From Maniola hyperantus (lineage: Eukaryota; Arthropoda; Insecta; Lepidoptera; Nymphalidae): 64,000 bases of DNA. Of the stretch, positions 52,076-62,964 are shown piece by piece. Numbering within the stretch: position 1 is the first letter of the stretch; each line of letters begins with the position of its first letter. The stretch lies in NCBI RefSeq assembly GCF_902806685.2, contig NC_048550.1:12319383-12383382 (forward strand). The letters are read 5' to 3'. Made by a program: the position numbers and the translations under genes. The notes under the pieces are model-generated. The model was not told the DNA's origin, made no database searches, and worked only from the letters and a program-made list of their open reading frames with translations.

Positions 52076-52726
52076 ACCGAAAGTGTTTGTTGGACTATTG
52101 GTTTTTCAGTTTAACTATTTTTTTTAATTCTAAATTTTTACCGAGGGTAGTTTAACCATTTGGACTGTACGATTTTATCAGTGGTGTGTCTAAAACCATT
52201 AATAATAATTATATTATTCTGTTGTCTTATGGGTAAGGAAATTTTCGAGCAAATCTTTGAGCCTGGTGCTTTTTACGTTATTTCGAAAGTTTGTGCCCTA
52301 TTCTATATTAGAGAACAAAATACAATAGTCCAAAGCGTTATAGCCCACGCGAATAGTCCAGTAGTTTAAACTCTTATAGAAAGCCGAAACCTTACAGTCC
52401 ATTTAGGCTTTTAAGAAAAAAAATATATAAACGCATATCTTAAAAAATGTGATCCTGTTATAGCCTATGGCTTTTCTTTGTAATATTCTCCTTTATATTA
52501 TTAAAAAAAATTGCAAAATAAAATTTAACGCAATAGTTTTAATTATTAATGTAAATTAATTGTGCGTAGATTTAATTTCATTTAAAATTCGTCTAATTTA
52601 GTGCCATAGGATCATTCAGTTTGGTGTATTCTCATTCATACATTTTTTATATGAAATTAATATTGTTATGCCGCTTCATTGGAATATTCATTAAAAAACT
52701 TTTTATTTCAAAGTGAAGATGAAGTA

Positions 52727-52850
52727 CGCGACAGGTCAAGATGGCAATCGGGGAGGGAATCCCCCGCGCTAACCCGGTGTGGGTTACCTGTGGGTATGCG
52801 CCCCCCCCCCCCCCCCCCGTCTCATACTCCGATTGCCTGTCGCGGACTAT
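52727..52850. repeat. GC-rich inverted repeat, copy 2, with a C18 run
   Basis: 'cgcgacaggtcaagatggca' and 'gattgcctgtcgcggactat' are inverted ends. The centre holds 18 consecutive C at 52801-52818, absent from copies at 9757 and 58998. Confidence 0.75.
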
Positions 52851-53125
52851 ACCTAACCTATTTTCAGTATAACCTGTTTTATGCAGTTAAAACTAGTTCT
52901 GACTAGTAAAACTAGAAGTAAAAAAACTAGTAAGCCTTTGTTATTACTAGTAAAACTACAATTTCGTTATAAATTCAAGTTACTAAAATCAAGCACTTAT
53001 CTTTTCTATATAAAACTTCAGTCATATCTATGTCTATGTCGACTGACTGATTGCCGATGGCTTTTTAAATGGCTACGTCAGAGCTCCGTCGTCCCTTCAT
53101 TCAGCTTCACTTACTCGACCTGCGT

Positions 53126-53562
53126 ATAAAAAACCGGCCAAGTGCGAGTCAGGCTCGCGCAATGAGGGTTCCGTACTACAGTCGTATTTTTTCGACATTT
53201 TGCACGATAATTCAAAAACTGATGCATAAAAATAAATAAAAATCTGTTTTAGAATGTACAGGTGAAGACCTTTTATATGATACCCCACTTGATATAGTTA
53301 TCTCACTTCAAAAGTTGAAAATACTAGTTATTAGTTCATGACCATAATTTAATTTTTTTTGTATGATGTAAGCCTAAACTCACGGTTTTCAGATTTTTCC
53401 CATAATGTCAGCTATAAGACCTACCTACCTGCCAAATTTCATGATTCTAGGTCAACGGGAAGTACCCTGTAGGTTTCTTGACAGACCGACAGACAGACAG
53501 ACAGACAACAAAGTCATCCTATAAGGGTTCCGTTTTTCCTTTTGAGGTACGGAACCCTAAAA
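53126..53562 (-). repeat. Family C repeat, full length (~435 bp)
   Basis: 'aaaaccggccaagtgcgagt' at the left and 'cttttgaggtacggaaccct' at the right; includes '(gacagaca)n' and 'gtaccctgtaggtttcttga'. Confidence 0.8.
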
Positions 53563-53734
53563 AGCATAGATGTCACGAAAAAAGAGCAGTGGGTGAATTA
53601 TTTATAATGAATACTCAAATGATGCGGCAATGTAATTATTTATCGATGTCCGTAAGTAACTTCCTTACATGTACCTTCAACCTTTGATATATTTATCGTT
53701 GATCTCATTTCCAGTAGGGTTAGTATGAGATCTT

Positions 53735-54259
53735 ACATTTCGCAAGCGTTGATAGAATTCGAACGTCGAAACACAATAACATAATCCACCTAAAGTTTTT
53801 TAAGTCACGCATTATTTTGGTAGTGTCATCTCGACTAACTGAAGTCTGTGGTGCTACGGGCCTAGAGGCCGCGCCTGTCCTTACAGGTGTCTTGGGCTAC
53901 GTGTATATCCATTTTCACTCTAGATTTCAGTACCACTAATTTTTAATTCGCAAGGTTTTCGCTTTGAGCGCTGGTTGTAGACGCGTGGACAAACTTGACC
54001 TTTAAGGATATCTTACGTTCTCCTCCATACAAACGTGATCTATGTAATCTATTTTACTGTTATTCTAGACCTAAAACTAAGCCAGAAATTGATTAAGCTC
54101 TTTATCGTTTTTGCAAAATAGCACTATTTTAGGCTTCACCACTAACGAGTTATCGCTTCGATGAAGCGGGATCTTATAACAAGGCAATTAAAGTCCTTTT
54201 TACTTTGACGCTGAAGTGTTTCGACGCTCGAATTCTACCAACGTTGGCGAAATGTAAAA
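53735..54259. mobile_element. ~525-bp element with long inverted ends
   Basis: 'ttacatttcgcaagcgttga' + 'tagaattcgaacgtcgaaac' at the left pairs with 'gtttcgacgctcgaattcta' + 'ccaacgttggcgaaatgtaa' at the right, about 40 bp imperfect. Single copy in the window; no coding capacity seen. Confidence 0.75.
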
Positions 54260-54609
54260 GCAACGTACCTACTAACCGTACAGAACTGTTGGAGTGAAAG
54301 CATGTTCTATCGTTATACAGGACTTTAAGCTCAATATATTATACTTTGTGATGTATTTTTGTAAATAAATCTCATAAAATTGAATATTTTTGTTTCATTG
54401 TTACAGCTCTTACCCAAAGAAAGGGAAAAGTCCAATTTGTTCCATAGACTTTGACGTCGTCGGACGAAAGGCGCCGATTCTGTTGTCTTTCTCTGAACTG
54501 AGTATCTTTTGTTTTCTGATTAATATTTCTTAAAAAAAGTCAGAACATCAATTTTACATTTAAATACATAGTCCTTAGAGCACGCTACAAAAAAAAAAAT
54601 TTAGACTAA

Positions 54610-54724
54610 CAGCCGCACTCAGAGTCGCTAATAAAAAAGACAGATTTATGTGAGAGATATAGCTCTCTCTCGTTTTAACTACTTAAACTTAAGTAACGAT
54701 TAAGCGACTCTGAGTGCGGCAGTA
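54610..54724. mobile_element. Family F hairpin MITE, internal loss
   Basis: 'gccgcactcagagtcgctaa' to 'aagcgactctgagtgcggc'; the left arm lacks the cttaag segment seen in other copies. Confidence 0.8.
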
Positions 54725-54969
54725 AAGTCACGTGGTTTGACAGCTTAATTAAGGACGAAAGAAACCTATCTCTATAATATAATAATATTGCTAGAAAGCA
54801 AGTAAAACCAAATTTAATTTGTTATCATTGGTTTATTTATCACCCACAGTTAATTCAAAATACAATAGGTACATACAATTTTTGGAATGTTGTATAGCAT
54901 ACAACCTTTTTGAATTTAAAATTAGGTACTTCATTAGATTAGGCAAGTTGTACCCGGACTGACTGGAGT

Positions 54970-55115
54970 AGGCGGCAGAAAGTAATGTACATCGGCCTTT
55001 AGAATGACACTTCGGCTTTGTAGAGCGTTGTCTCTGTCAATCGTACCTATACCTATATTTTTTTAAATAGACATAAAGATCGATCGATGTACATTACTTT
55101 CAGCCGCGTAATGTA
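54970..55115. mobile_element. Family E foldback MITE, short
   Basis: 'aggcggcagaaagtaatgta' to 'acattactttcagccgcgta'; part of the right arm is lost. Confidence 0.8.
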
Positions 55116-55165
55116 CACTGATCATCATTATCGTCTTTGGATGACCAGCTCAGCATTCCGACTAT

Positions 55166-55382
55166 CCATACTAATATTATAAATGCGAAAGTGTGTCTGT
55201 CTGTCTGTCTGCTAGCCTTTCACAGCCCATCCGTTCAACCGATTTTGATGAAATTTGGTACAACGATAGCTTGCATCCCGGGGTCTCGACATAGGCTACT
55301 TTTATCCTGGAAAATCAAAGAGTTCCCACGGGATTTTTAAAACCCTAAATCCACGCGGACGATGTCGCGGGCATCATCTAGT
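55166..55382 (+). repeat. Family B repeat, full length
   Basis: 'ccatactaatattataaatg' to 'gatgtcgcgggcatcatcta' then GT. Confidence 0.8.
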
Positions 55383-55847
55383 ATACTATATTTTAGATCA
55401 GTTCGTCAGTCCGGGTACAACTTATATTTTTACATTACTCTATTTACATTGCACTCTTAATAATATTAAAATTATATTAACAAAGAAATCCATTAATTTT
55501 AACGTAATGTATAAGGGGAAGCATGGATAAGAAGACTTAGGCGAAAGGCAAAATGTATGAAAAAAAATAATTTGCAAATCGGTCCAGAAACCTGGAAAAA
55601 ATCGATGTACATTAAAAAAAAGTCGAAAAAAATACCGGCCCAATTGAGAACCACCTCTTTTTTGGAAGTCGGTTAAAAAGTCTGGGCTGCCAGAGCGCAA
55701 ATTTGCTGCACGCTTTTTATAAATATTAATATTTAAAATTCTATGTGCTCTGTTACCATAAAATAATACCGTAATCCCTTAGTAAAGGTCAATGCCCCGC
55801 CTACGACGCGGCATTGACCGTTTTTAATTCGCCATTTTGGTTTTTAG

Positions 55848-56268
55848 GGTTCCGTACCTCAAACGGAAAAAAAGAACCCTTATAGGATCACTTTGTTGTC
55901 TGTCAGTCTGTCAAGAAACCTACAGGGTACTTCCCGTTGACCTAGAATGATGAAATTTGGCAGGTAGGTAGATCTTATAGCAGACATTCGGGGAAAAATC
56001 AGAAAACCGTGAAATTGTGGTTACATCACACAAAAAAAATTAAATTGTGGTCATGAACTAATAATTAGTATTTGCAATTTTCGAAGTAAGATAGCTATAT
56101 CAAGTGGGGTATCATATGAATGGTCTTCACCTGTGCATTCTAAAACCAACTTTTATTTATTTTTACGCATCATAGTTTTTGAATTATCGTGTAAAATGTT
56201 GAAAAAATACGACTGTAGTACGGAACCCTCGTTGCGCGAGCCTGACTCGCACTTGGCCGGTTTTTTTA
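55848..56268 (+). repeat. Family C repeat, full length
   Basis: 'gggttccgtacctcaaacgg' to 'gactcgcacttggccggttt', very similar to 63413-63843. Confidence 0.8.
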
Positions 56269-56779
56269 TTATTGGTTGCTTCAGCGGCAATAAAAATGAA
56301 AATTTTAACTCTCTACCTATTATGGCTCATGAGATACAGCCTGCTTAGAGACAGACGGACAGATGGACAGCGGGTATGGGTACGGAAGCCTTCGGGTACG
56401 GAAGCCTGTAAGGTGTGCAACTCTTCACTATTAAAAACATTATAAATCAATCACAAGATCGATTTTATATAAATCGATCAAAAGATCGATTTGTGTTAAA
56501 TCCAATATCTATTTCTGTCTAAAAGCTGTCAAGAGTGAACTGGTTTAACTATAGGAACTCAATCAAAAGAAGGCAATCACAGCAAGTTAAAATTAACACA
56601 TGATTTAATCTGCATTAACTAGTAAAGTTAAACAACCATAAAATTAATATCGTCCAATAACTAACTAACTATACACCAGTTTTTGACCCGAATCGACGCG
56701 TTTCATGTTCTGGAATCAAAAGATAAAAATATGTTAAGATTGCTCTTACTAAATAACACCATTTGGCTATTGGGGCGTA

Positions 56780-57360
56780 CGACGACACTGTAGCCTGAGG
56801 GCCCCCTATCATAAATACGGCTAGCTACGCCCCTGATGTTCAACATAGTACACCCGCAGCCTGATATATGATGATGAGTGCAAGTCTCAGACTACCACCT
56901 ACACACACGCACGCTACATACACGCCTAATAGCCGAACACCCCCACTCGCCAAGCTTAAGCACTTGCTTAGCATAAAAGTCGGCCCACGCCCGTTCGGTA
57001 CCCTCATTCCGCACATTGTCTTGATTACGTGACTTTTGAGTCCACCAATCACAACAAAGCATTCTCCCCTGTCCCCCGCCAGCTCGGACCGTGATCGTGG
57101 ACCAGTGGGTGTTTGAGGAAGGATCCGGACCGCGGGGCCCGCGGGGATCTGCGTGCTGTGTACGTCTGCCCCAGAAAGGGGACAAAGACCAATTAGGGAC
57201 AAGGACAGGAAAGAAAGAACTTGTAGGGAGTCAAGAAGGCGCCCCGGGAAAGAGCCACCGAGCAAGTACCGAACGGGCGCCCTCCCGCGTTTCGGCCCAT
57301 ATAACCGCGAGGTTGGTGGGGCCATGGGAGGTGGAGGGTTGTCCCCCGCCAACATTTTAC
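56780..57360. other. GC-rich block downstream of PEX14, unclassified
   Basis: GC-rich compared with its surroundings and with a 171-codon minus-strand ORF (56840-57355) that lacks a recognisable domain and is Gly/Pro/Arg-rich. It could be PEX14 3'UTR or the 5' end of a mobile element; 'gcgttatatgggccgaaacg'-type sequence looks familiar from lepidopteran repeats, but I cannot name it. Confidence 0.4.
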
Positions 57361-57430
57361 GAATTTGTTTTCATGCAAAACCTTGTATATGCGTACTCTT
57401 GGAGTTGAATTCTCTGTGGTGTAAGTATAC

Positions 57431-57638
57431 CTACATGATCTCCAGACTGCTGTCGCTGTTCTTCGTGGCGTGTTCGCCCTCGCTGGAGTTGGAGCCGCCC
57501 GACTCGGAGCGCTGGCTGCGGCTCCGGTGAGGCTTCTTCTGTTCCGCCGCTTCGGTGGACGTCGCCTCTTCCGACTGCCGCTGCCACGCGGGTATGGAGG
57601 GCGGTTCTGTTCGCGTTTTGAGTGCGGGGAACTGGTTT
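57431..57638 (-). CDS. Pex14: PEX14 terminal exon
   Basis: Acceptor 'tccttgtag', stop TAG. Encodes the conserved NQFP...PSIPAWQ step followed by a hydrophilic KKPHRSRSQRSESGGSNSSE tail. Confidence 0.88.
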
Positions 57639-59730
57639 CTACAAGGAAATAGAGAACCTTTTAAGTAATGTTGACAAGACCTGTCACACATTTTAAAAGT
57701 TTTTAGGCTGAATGTACCCGAAAATATCCGATAGATTTTTTTAAAACATTTGCAGTATCACAGGAGCCACCAATAGGGTCTTGGACTGTAGTAATAAAAT
57801 GACGTGATTTTTTGTATACCGGTAGTTTAGCTAGAATTAATTATCAAAGAGAATAATTAAAAAATCATGATTTTTATTTATTTTTAGCATGGACGTCACG
57901 CTGTACTGGAGGTGAATAATGACGTCACAATCCATAAACGACATTTTTTTCAATTTTAAAACATAAATTAAGAGTATTTTTTCTGCAAGAAAATATTTTT
58001 TATGTCCATCTAAAAAAAAAACGTCTTCAGTCAGTCACTCAATTCGTCCTGAGAATCCTGAATAGCTTGAATCCTCAATAGCTCAACTGGTAAAGGAGTG
58101 GACTGAAAACCGAAAGGTCGACGGTTCAAACCCCGCCCGTTGCACTATTGTAGTTCCTACTCCTAGCACAAGCTTGACGATTAGTTGGAGAGGAAAGGGG
58201 AATATTAGTCATTTAACATAGCTAATATTCTTTCAAAAAAAAATGAGACTCACCTATTGAGTAATATTCCTTTGACCGACGCAATATCATCCTTCAAGTT
58301 GTCCAGCTGCGTTTTCAATGTAGTCTGTTTGACGCACGTCTGCATTTCTCCGCGTAGCGACGATATGCTTGCGTTCATAACGTCCAGGGACTTCCTCACC
58401 TCGTCCATGCATTCTAAAGAGGTTTTGCGTTTCGGAGGCTCCACGAATAGGAGCTGTCGTATGCAGTTCTGGAAAGGTAGATAATTGAGGTTTGAGACAA
58501 AGGCCCTTCTTACATTTCGATACTTACAGACGACTAGTATCCTACGTGCGTCTCGAAGATGAGTCGCTGAGGAGTATCTCACATACATTTGTATGGTGAT
58601 TCGCATACTTCGCTACCGGTATCCTCGCATCTGCTACTAGTCTCGCGATACCCACCTCATCGTCGCCTGCGCGTTGCGTCTCCTACGAATCTCGGAAAAA
58701 TGGCGACGGATCAGCAGTATGACATTAAAGCTCAAGAAGAATTCTTTGTTTTTAGTAGCATAATGTACGAATGTCGAGTAGCGAACATGTATTCTACTGG
58801 CATGCGACTGCAATATCGTCTCTTGCGTGTAACGCAATGTATGAAGGGCCCTATGAGGAAACCACAACCACTAATAAAAGCCACATCATCACTTTCCATT
58901 AGCTATGATTGTGGTGAAGCGTGTGCCTATAATGAATTTAAATAAAATGTTTCATTTCTTTTGATATTTTGTTGTCTTTGGAAAATATATGTATAATCCA
59001 CGACAGGTCGAGACGGCAATCGGGGTATGAGGCGGGGGGATAGCCCCCACACCCGCACGTCACCTGCGTTCGCTCACACCGGGTTAGCGCGGGTGTGCGG
59101 GGCGTTCCCGCCCGGATTGCCAGGCCGATTGTCAGATGTAGTATGCAATGCCAAGCAATTTTAAATTGCAATGATCAAAAATATGACATAAATAATTTTA
59201 AACGGTTGCAGGAAGGAAACAAATGATAAAACGGTTTTCCCAAAGTTTTGCTGCGTCGTCGATCAGGGTAATTAAAAAAAAACAGGTAGCCGTGGATTTT
59301 GAAGAAGTGGTTGAATTATAAATGTTAAGGGAGAAGAAATGACTATTCAGGAAGGCACACTCTTGGTAAGGCCTAGATTAAAAATCCAAAGTGGACGAAT
59401 AAATAATTTTTTGCAAACAAACTTCTAAAAGTTTTTATCAAACAAGTTGAGAAGAATTGCACTAACCTTATAAAACCAATAGCAGCCATATATGAATCCG
59501 CCGTAGACTATAAGAGGCACGATCCTCTCTCTGAACCAGGATTTCCGCGAGTGTTGGAACATCATCAGCTCGGACGTCAGAGACGGCACATCCAGCATCC
59601 CGGTACATTTCTCTATGGCTCTATGTATTTCTGCGTCGGTTAAACCCTTGCTGCGCAGGAACCGCTCCTTGCTCTCCATGGTACATCGTTGCACGTTCGG
59701 GTTTGATAGGAACTTGATGGCTGTGGTCAC
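57431..59730 (-). CDS. Pex14: Peroxin-14, three 3' exons
   Basis: PEX14 is the peroxisomal membrane docking factor that receives cargo-loaded PEX5 at the import pore. Exons (minus): 59467-59730, 58254-58468 and 57431-57638, with clean splice sites and compatible phases. The first encodes the conserved N-domain: TTAIKFLSNPNVQ, KERFLRSKGLTDAEIHRAI, and a hydrophobic membrane segment VPLIVYGGFIYGCYWFY. The second is a coiled-coil region ending DDIASVKGILLNR, matching the family's SLKGLLLNR. The third starts NQFPALKTRTEPPSIPAW (family RRQFPPSP...IPSWQ) and ends in a Ser/Glu-rich tail, stop TAG at 57431-57433. The 5' exon with the initiator is not found up to 64000. Total here is about 228 codons, shorter than the vertebrate protein (~377). 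Confidence 0.9.
58070..58235 (+). mobile_element. tRNA-derived SINE (family 1)
   Basis: Pol III A box TAGCTCAACTGG (58079-58090) and B box GGTTCAAACCC (58123-58133) in tRNA-like spacing, anticodon-region 'gactgaaaacc' like tRNA-Phe. The tRNA-unrelated body 'ttggagaggaaaggggaata' and an A-rich end follow. Inserted in PEX14 intron, 19 bp past the coiled-coil exon. The body and extra copies at 61836 and 60050 argue against a functional tRNA. Confidence 0.85.
58254..58468 (-). CDS. Pex14: PEX14 coiled-coil exon
   Basis: Acceptor 'acctttccag', donor AG|GTGAGT. Heptad-like run from CMDEVRKSLDVMNASISSLR to LKTQLDNLKDDIASVKGILL. Shorter than the vertebrate coiled coil. Confidence 0.88.
58560..58945 (+). 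mobile_element. LINE-tailed short element with its own small ORF
   Basis: 'ccacatcatcactttccatt' and 'gtgtgcctataatgaattta' + A-rich end reproduce the tail of the LINE at 30255-30860. The 5' half is unrelated: a 'gaatctcggaaaaatggcga' leader opens an ORF from an ATG at 58698 (MATDQQYDIKAQEEFFVFSS...). Either an internally deleted LINE or a SINE/half-LINE. Confidence 0.6.
58998..59128. repeat. GC-rich inverted repeat, copy 3
   Basis: 'acgacaggtcgagacggcaa' at the left; 'gcgcgggtgtgcggggcgtt' and 'cggattgccaggccgattg' at the right. Located in PEX14 intron. Confidence 0.7.
59467..59730 (-). CDS. Pex14: PEX14 exon with PEX5-binding N-domain and membrane segment
   Basis: Acceptor 'gttccag' directly before GTG (Val), donor AAG|GTTAGT. 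The GTG is an internal codon, not a start: the family has ...EPLIATAVKFL here, so several upstream residues are missing. Three-helix PEX5/PEX19-binding domain about residues 1-55 of the exon, then the hydrophobic span. Confidence 0.9.
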
Positions 59731-60049
59731 CTGGAACTGGCAGTTAGCTTTAAACCGCTTCTTATGACGTGTATTTTTTTTTCAACGCAAAGGGAGGAAA
59801 CGTTGAACTTCTGAAGTGGCAATGGGCATGGCACACAAAAACCGATAGACGATGGGGTCCCAAGATTTTTTTTTTAAAGAATATGAAAGTTCACTGAAAG
59901 TTTAAAAGTAAGGAAATAAGCATAGAACTTAAATTTTGTTTCAACTAAGTAAGTATGAAAAGTGCTACCTAGCTACTAGAAAAATTAGATTCTGTACTTA
60001 TGCATATTATCTTTTCATAAAAGGCTTATTTATTTATTTATTTATTTTA

Positions 60050-60152
60050 TTTAAAGAATATTAGCCATTTTAAATGACTAATACTCCCCTTTCCTCTCCA
60101 ACTAAGCGTCAGGCTTGTGCTAGGAGAAGGTACGACAATAGTGACCCTAATT
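60050..60152 (-). mobile_element. SINE family 1, body only
   Basis: 'aatattagccattttaaatg' to 'tgtgctaggagaaggtacga', tRNA head missing. A (TTTA)n run precedes it. Confidence 0.7.
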
Positions 60153-60154
60153 CC

Positions 60155-60300
60155 CAACAAGGTGTTAGAATGACGAACTCGCATCGGAAGGTAGACTAGG
60201 TAGACCAAACGAGTCACAGGGAGCCGCTGGATTCAGGCGGTGCAAGACCGTGGCGTGTCCTAAGAAACATATTATGTCCAGCAGTGAACGTCAATCGGTT
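60155..60300 (+). mobile_element. RTE-type LINE tail fragment
   Basis: 'ggagccgctggattcaggcg' and 'gcaagaccgtggcgtgtcct' are the reverse complement of the 10254-10350 region. Confidence 0.65.
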
Positions 60301-60309
60301 GTAACTTGA

Positions 60310-60441
60310 TTTTATTGGGATAAAAAGTAGCCTATGTCCTCTCCCGAAATGCAAGCTATCTCTATACCAAATTTCATCAAAATCGATTAAATGGGTGGGC
60401 CGTGAATAGCTAGCAGACCGATAGAAACGCTTTCGTATTTA
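60310..60441 (-). repeat. Family B fragment
   Basis: 'gggataaaaagtagcctatg' to 'cgctttcgtatttatc', immediately followed by a family A copy. Confidence 0.65.
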
Positions 60442-60443
60442 TC

Positions 60444-60670
60444 TAAATATACATATAAAAGGAAAAGGCGACTGACTGCATGACTGACTGACTGACTGAT
60501 CTATCAACACACAGCTCAAACTGGACGGATCGTGCTGTGGCATACAGATAGCTCTTATGACGTAGACGTCCGCTAAGAAAGGATTTTTGAAAATTCAACC
60601 CCTAATGGGGTAAAACAGGGGTTTGAAATTTGCGTAGTCCACGCGGACGAGGTCCCGAGCATAAGCTAGT
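60444..60670 (+). repeat. Family A repeat
   Basis: (GACT)n head to 'cccgagcataagctagt', with small deletions. Confidence 0.75.
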
Positions 60671-60953
60671 AATATTATAAGTATTATACCTATGGATTAT
60701 TAAGCTTTTAAGTTATGCAAACATTCTAATGTAGATATCTCAGTAATAGTTTTGGATAGCCTTGACACACTAGCAAAACTCAGTCCGGCTATCAGTTATT
60801 GATTATTTAATGTTGTGTTCATAGCTTAGTGTTGGTCAATCTAAGGTTAGTAGGTTAATTGATAATCGTTATTTGGAATGTAGGAATTATGAGGGCGTTC
60901 TTTTACGGCCCATATGTAAAATTTTGCGACATTTGAAAGCTTTTTATTAGAAA

Positions 60954-61165
60954 ACTAGATGACGCCCGCGACTTCGTGCGCGTGGATTTAGGTTTTAAAA
61001 ATCCCGTGGAAACTTTGATTTTCCGGGATAAAAAGTAGCCCATGTCCTTCACCGGGATGCAAGCTATCGCTATACCAAATTTTGACAAAATTGGTTGACC
61101 GGATGGGCCGTGAAACGCTAGCAGACAGACAGACACAGTTTCTCATTTATAATATTAGTATGGAC
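60954..61165 (-). repeat. Family B repeat
   Basis: 'actagatgacgcccgcgact' to 'tcatttataatattagtatg'. Confidence 0.8.
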
Positions 61166-61226
61166 TATAAAAACAATAATTTTAATGTTTCAATTATATT
61201 GTGCTTTTTGATCTCTATTCTAAACT

Positions 61227-61695
61227 AGCATATGCTCGCGACGTCGTCCGCGCGGCCCCTTAGAGCGGGGGCACACGGTGCGTTGCGGCGGCCGGTGTCG
61301 CGGCGTCGTCTTACATAGAAATATCTGTGGCATGTCACACGATGCGCTCCGGCGCCGCACCGGACTTGCAACCACCGAGACGAGGCGGGGAGGGGTGAAT
61401 GCGTTGCGACGTCGAAGCGGCACCGCTCAGTTGTTTTTATTAACATACTGTACAACGCTGCGCGGCGCCACTGCGACATAACAACGTTTCGGCGCCGCAC
61501 CGCTCGTGAGCCCGCTGATACGGTGAAATCTTTGCGGTGCGGCGCCGCAACGCATCGTGTGCCCCCAGTCTTAGGGGTTGAATTTTCAAAAATCCTTTTT
61601 TTAGCCTATGTCTACATGATAATAGATGACCCATCAGTTTGAGCTGTGGGTTGATAGATCAGTCACAGTCAGTCACCTCTTTTCCTTTTATATGC
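61227..61695 (-). repeat. Family A repeat interrupted by a MITE
   Basis: 'ctagcatatgctcgcgacgt' up to 61262, then resumes at 61571 with 'ttaggggttgaattttcaaa' and runs to '(agtc)n acctcttttccttttata'. Confidence 0.8.
61263..61570. mobile_element. GC-rich Harbinger-like MITE, 308 bp, with TTA duplication
   Basis: Left end GAGCGGGGGCACACGGTGCG, right end (complement) GACTGGGGGCACACGATGCG; TTA at 61260-61262 and 61571-61573. The interior has several GGCGCCGCACCG palindromes. ORFs on both strands here are by-products. Confidence 0.85.
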
Positions 61696-61835
61696 AAAAT
61701 TTTGCGACTTTTAGAAACTTTTATTTACTTATTAAACTATAAAATATACAATAACTATGTCAAATATGTGCTTAAATTCGATTTGATTTGGTGTAAATGA
61801 AGTACCTATTAGGCTCAATTTAATTTATTTATTAA

Positions 61836-61996
61836 TTAAGAATATTAGCCATATTAAATGACTAATATTCCCCTTTCCTCTCCAATTAAGCGTCAAGCTT
61901 GTGCTAGGAGTAGGTACGACAATAGTGCAACGGGCGGGGTTTGAACCGTCGACCTTTCGGTTTTCAGTCCACTCCTATACCGGTTGAGCTATTGGC
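61836..61996 (-). mobile_element. SINE family 1, full copy
   Basis: Reverse complement of 58070-58235, including the B box ('gggtttgaacc') and A box ('ccggttgagcta'). Confidence 0.85.
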
Positions 61997-62459
61997 ATTA
62001 AGGCATTGGAAATACAATTTACATAAAGGGAATGGAAGCGAATTTCTAAAATATTACATAGCATATGACTTTTATGTCCACCATGTAAAACACAATTTCT
62101 TGCCCAAATGAAAAATTTGCCGGAATGCGCGGGAATTTTCTTTCTCTGTAGAAATTGGTGCTTTACACAGTGGAGATTCCATTTAAATGTAAATTAAATT
62201 AAAATAATACTTAAAATATCCTTATTTTTTTAAAGCTATTTTACCCATTCTATATTGGAATTTTGCATAATCATTAGTGTTGATAGTTGATACGCTATAT
62301 TAGATTTACTAATAACAACAGAGTTCAATGACAGTAACAAGGTCATATAGATTAAGTTGGATTTACATTTTGTTAAGTAGCAAATACAGGTGAGAAGTGT
62401 AAGTGAATAGTAAATGAGAAGTAAAATCTGTGTGTAAACTGACACACTGATTTTGAGTC

Positions 62460-62720
62460 CATCATCAACACATTACCAGTCTACTACCTAGCACGGGACG
62501 CACGCCACTGTCATAGTTCACTACGCTGGCCAAATGTAGATCGGCAGACTTCACACACTTTTGAGAACATTATGGAGAACTCTGCATTCAGGTTTTCTCA
62601 CGATGTTTTCCTTCACTGTTAAAGCAACTGATATTTAATAGCTTAAAACGTTAGAGATGTGTGCCCAGGATCGAACTCCCGCCCTTCCTTGACGTTTTAA
62701 CTACTAGGCTATCACGGTTT
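62460..62720 (-). mobile_element. SINE family 2, full copy
   Basis: On the minus strand: A-box-like 'tagcctagtagttaaaacg', B box GTTCGATCC within 'gggagttcgatcctgggc', then the body shared with 11380, 43093 and 47155. Confidence 0.8.
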
Positions 62721-62964
62721 CTAAAAATAAACTTAATACTTGAACCAAAAATATATTAACTAATCACTTGTCATCTGCACTTGCAATTTACATAGTGTAA
62801 ATCAGTGGCGTGCAGGTCATAGAGGCATAAAAGCACTGCTTACCTAGTTGAAATGGCTATGTGCTCATTTTTCATGATGACCTGTCATTAAATAGGTAGT
62901 TAGCTAACTAATGCTTACCCTAGGTTCAAACCCTGTGCACGCCACTGGTGTAAATCAGTGGCTC

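Larger units (their letters stand above)
48800..57430. other. Receptor B to PEX14 interval: repeats, no gene recognised
   Basis: Apart from repeat copies listed separately, short ORFs have no domain-like content. PEX14's 3'UTR should occupy the right end. Confidence 0.55.

Noticed and set aside
57091..57652. Plus-strand ORFs opposite PEX14 terminal exon
   Set aside because: They are antisense to an exon with clear PEX14 homology and matching splice sites.
58079..58135. Functional tRNA-Phe gene
   Set aside because: A and B boxes are present but the acceptor stem is not closed, and a SINE body with further copies follows.
61220..61634. Several ORFs of 60-91 codons on both strands
   Set aside because: All lie in a GC-rich MITE bounded by TTA duplications.
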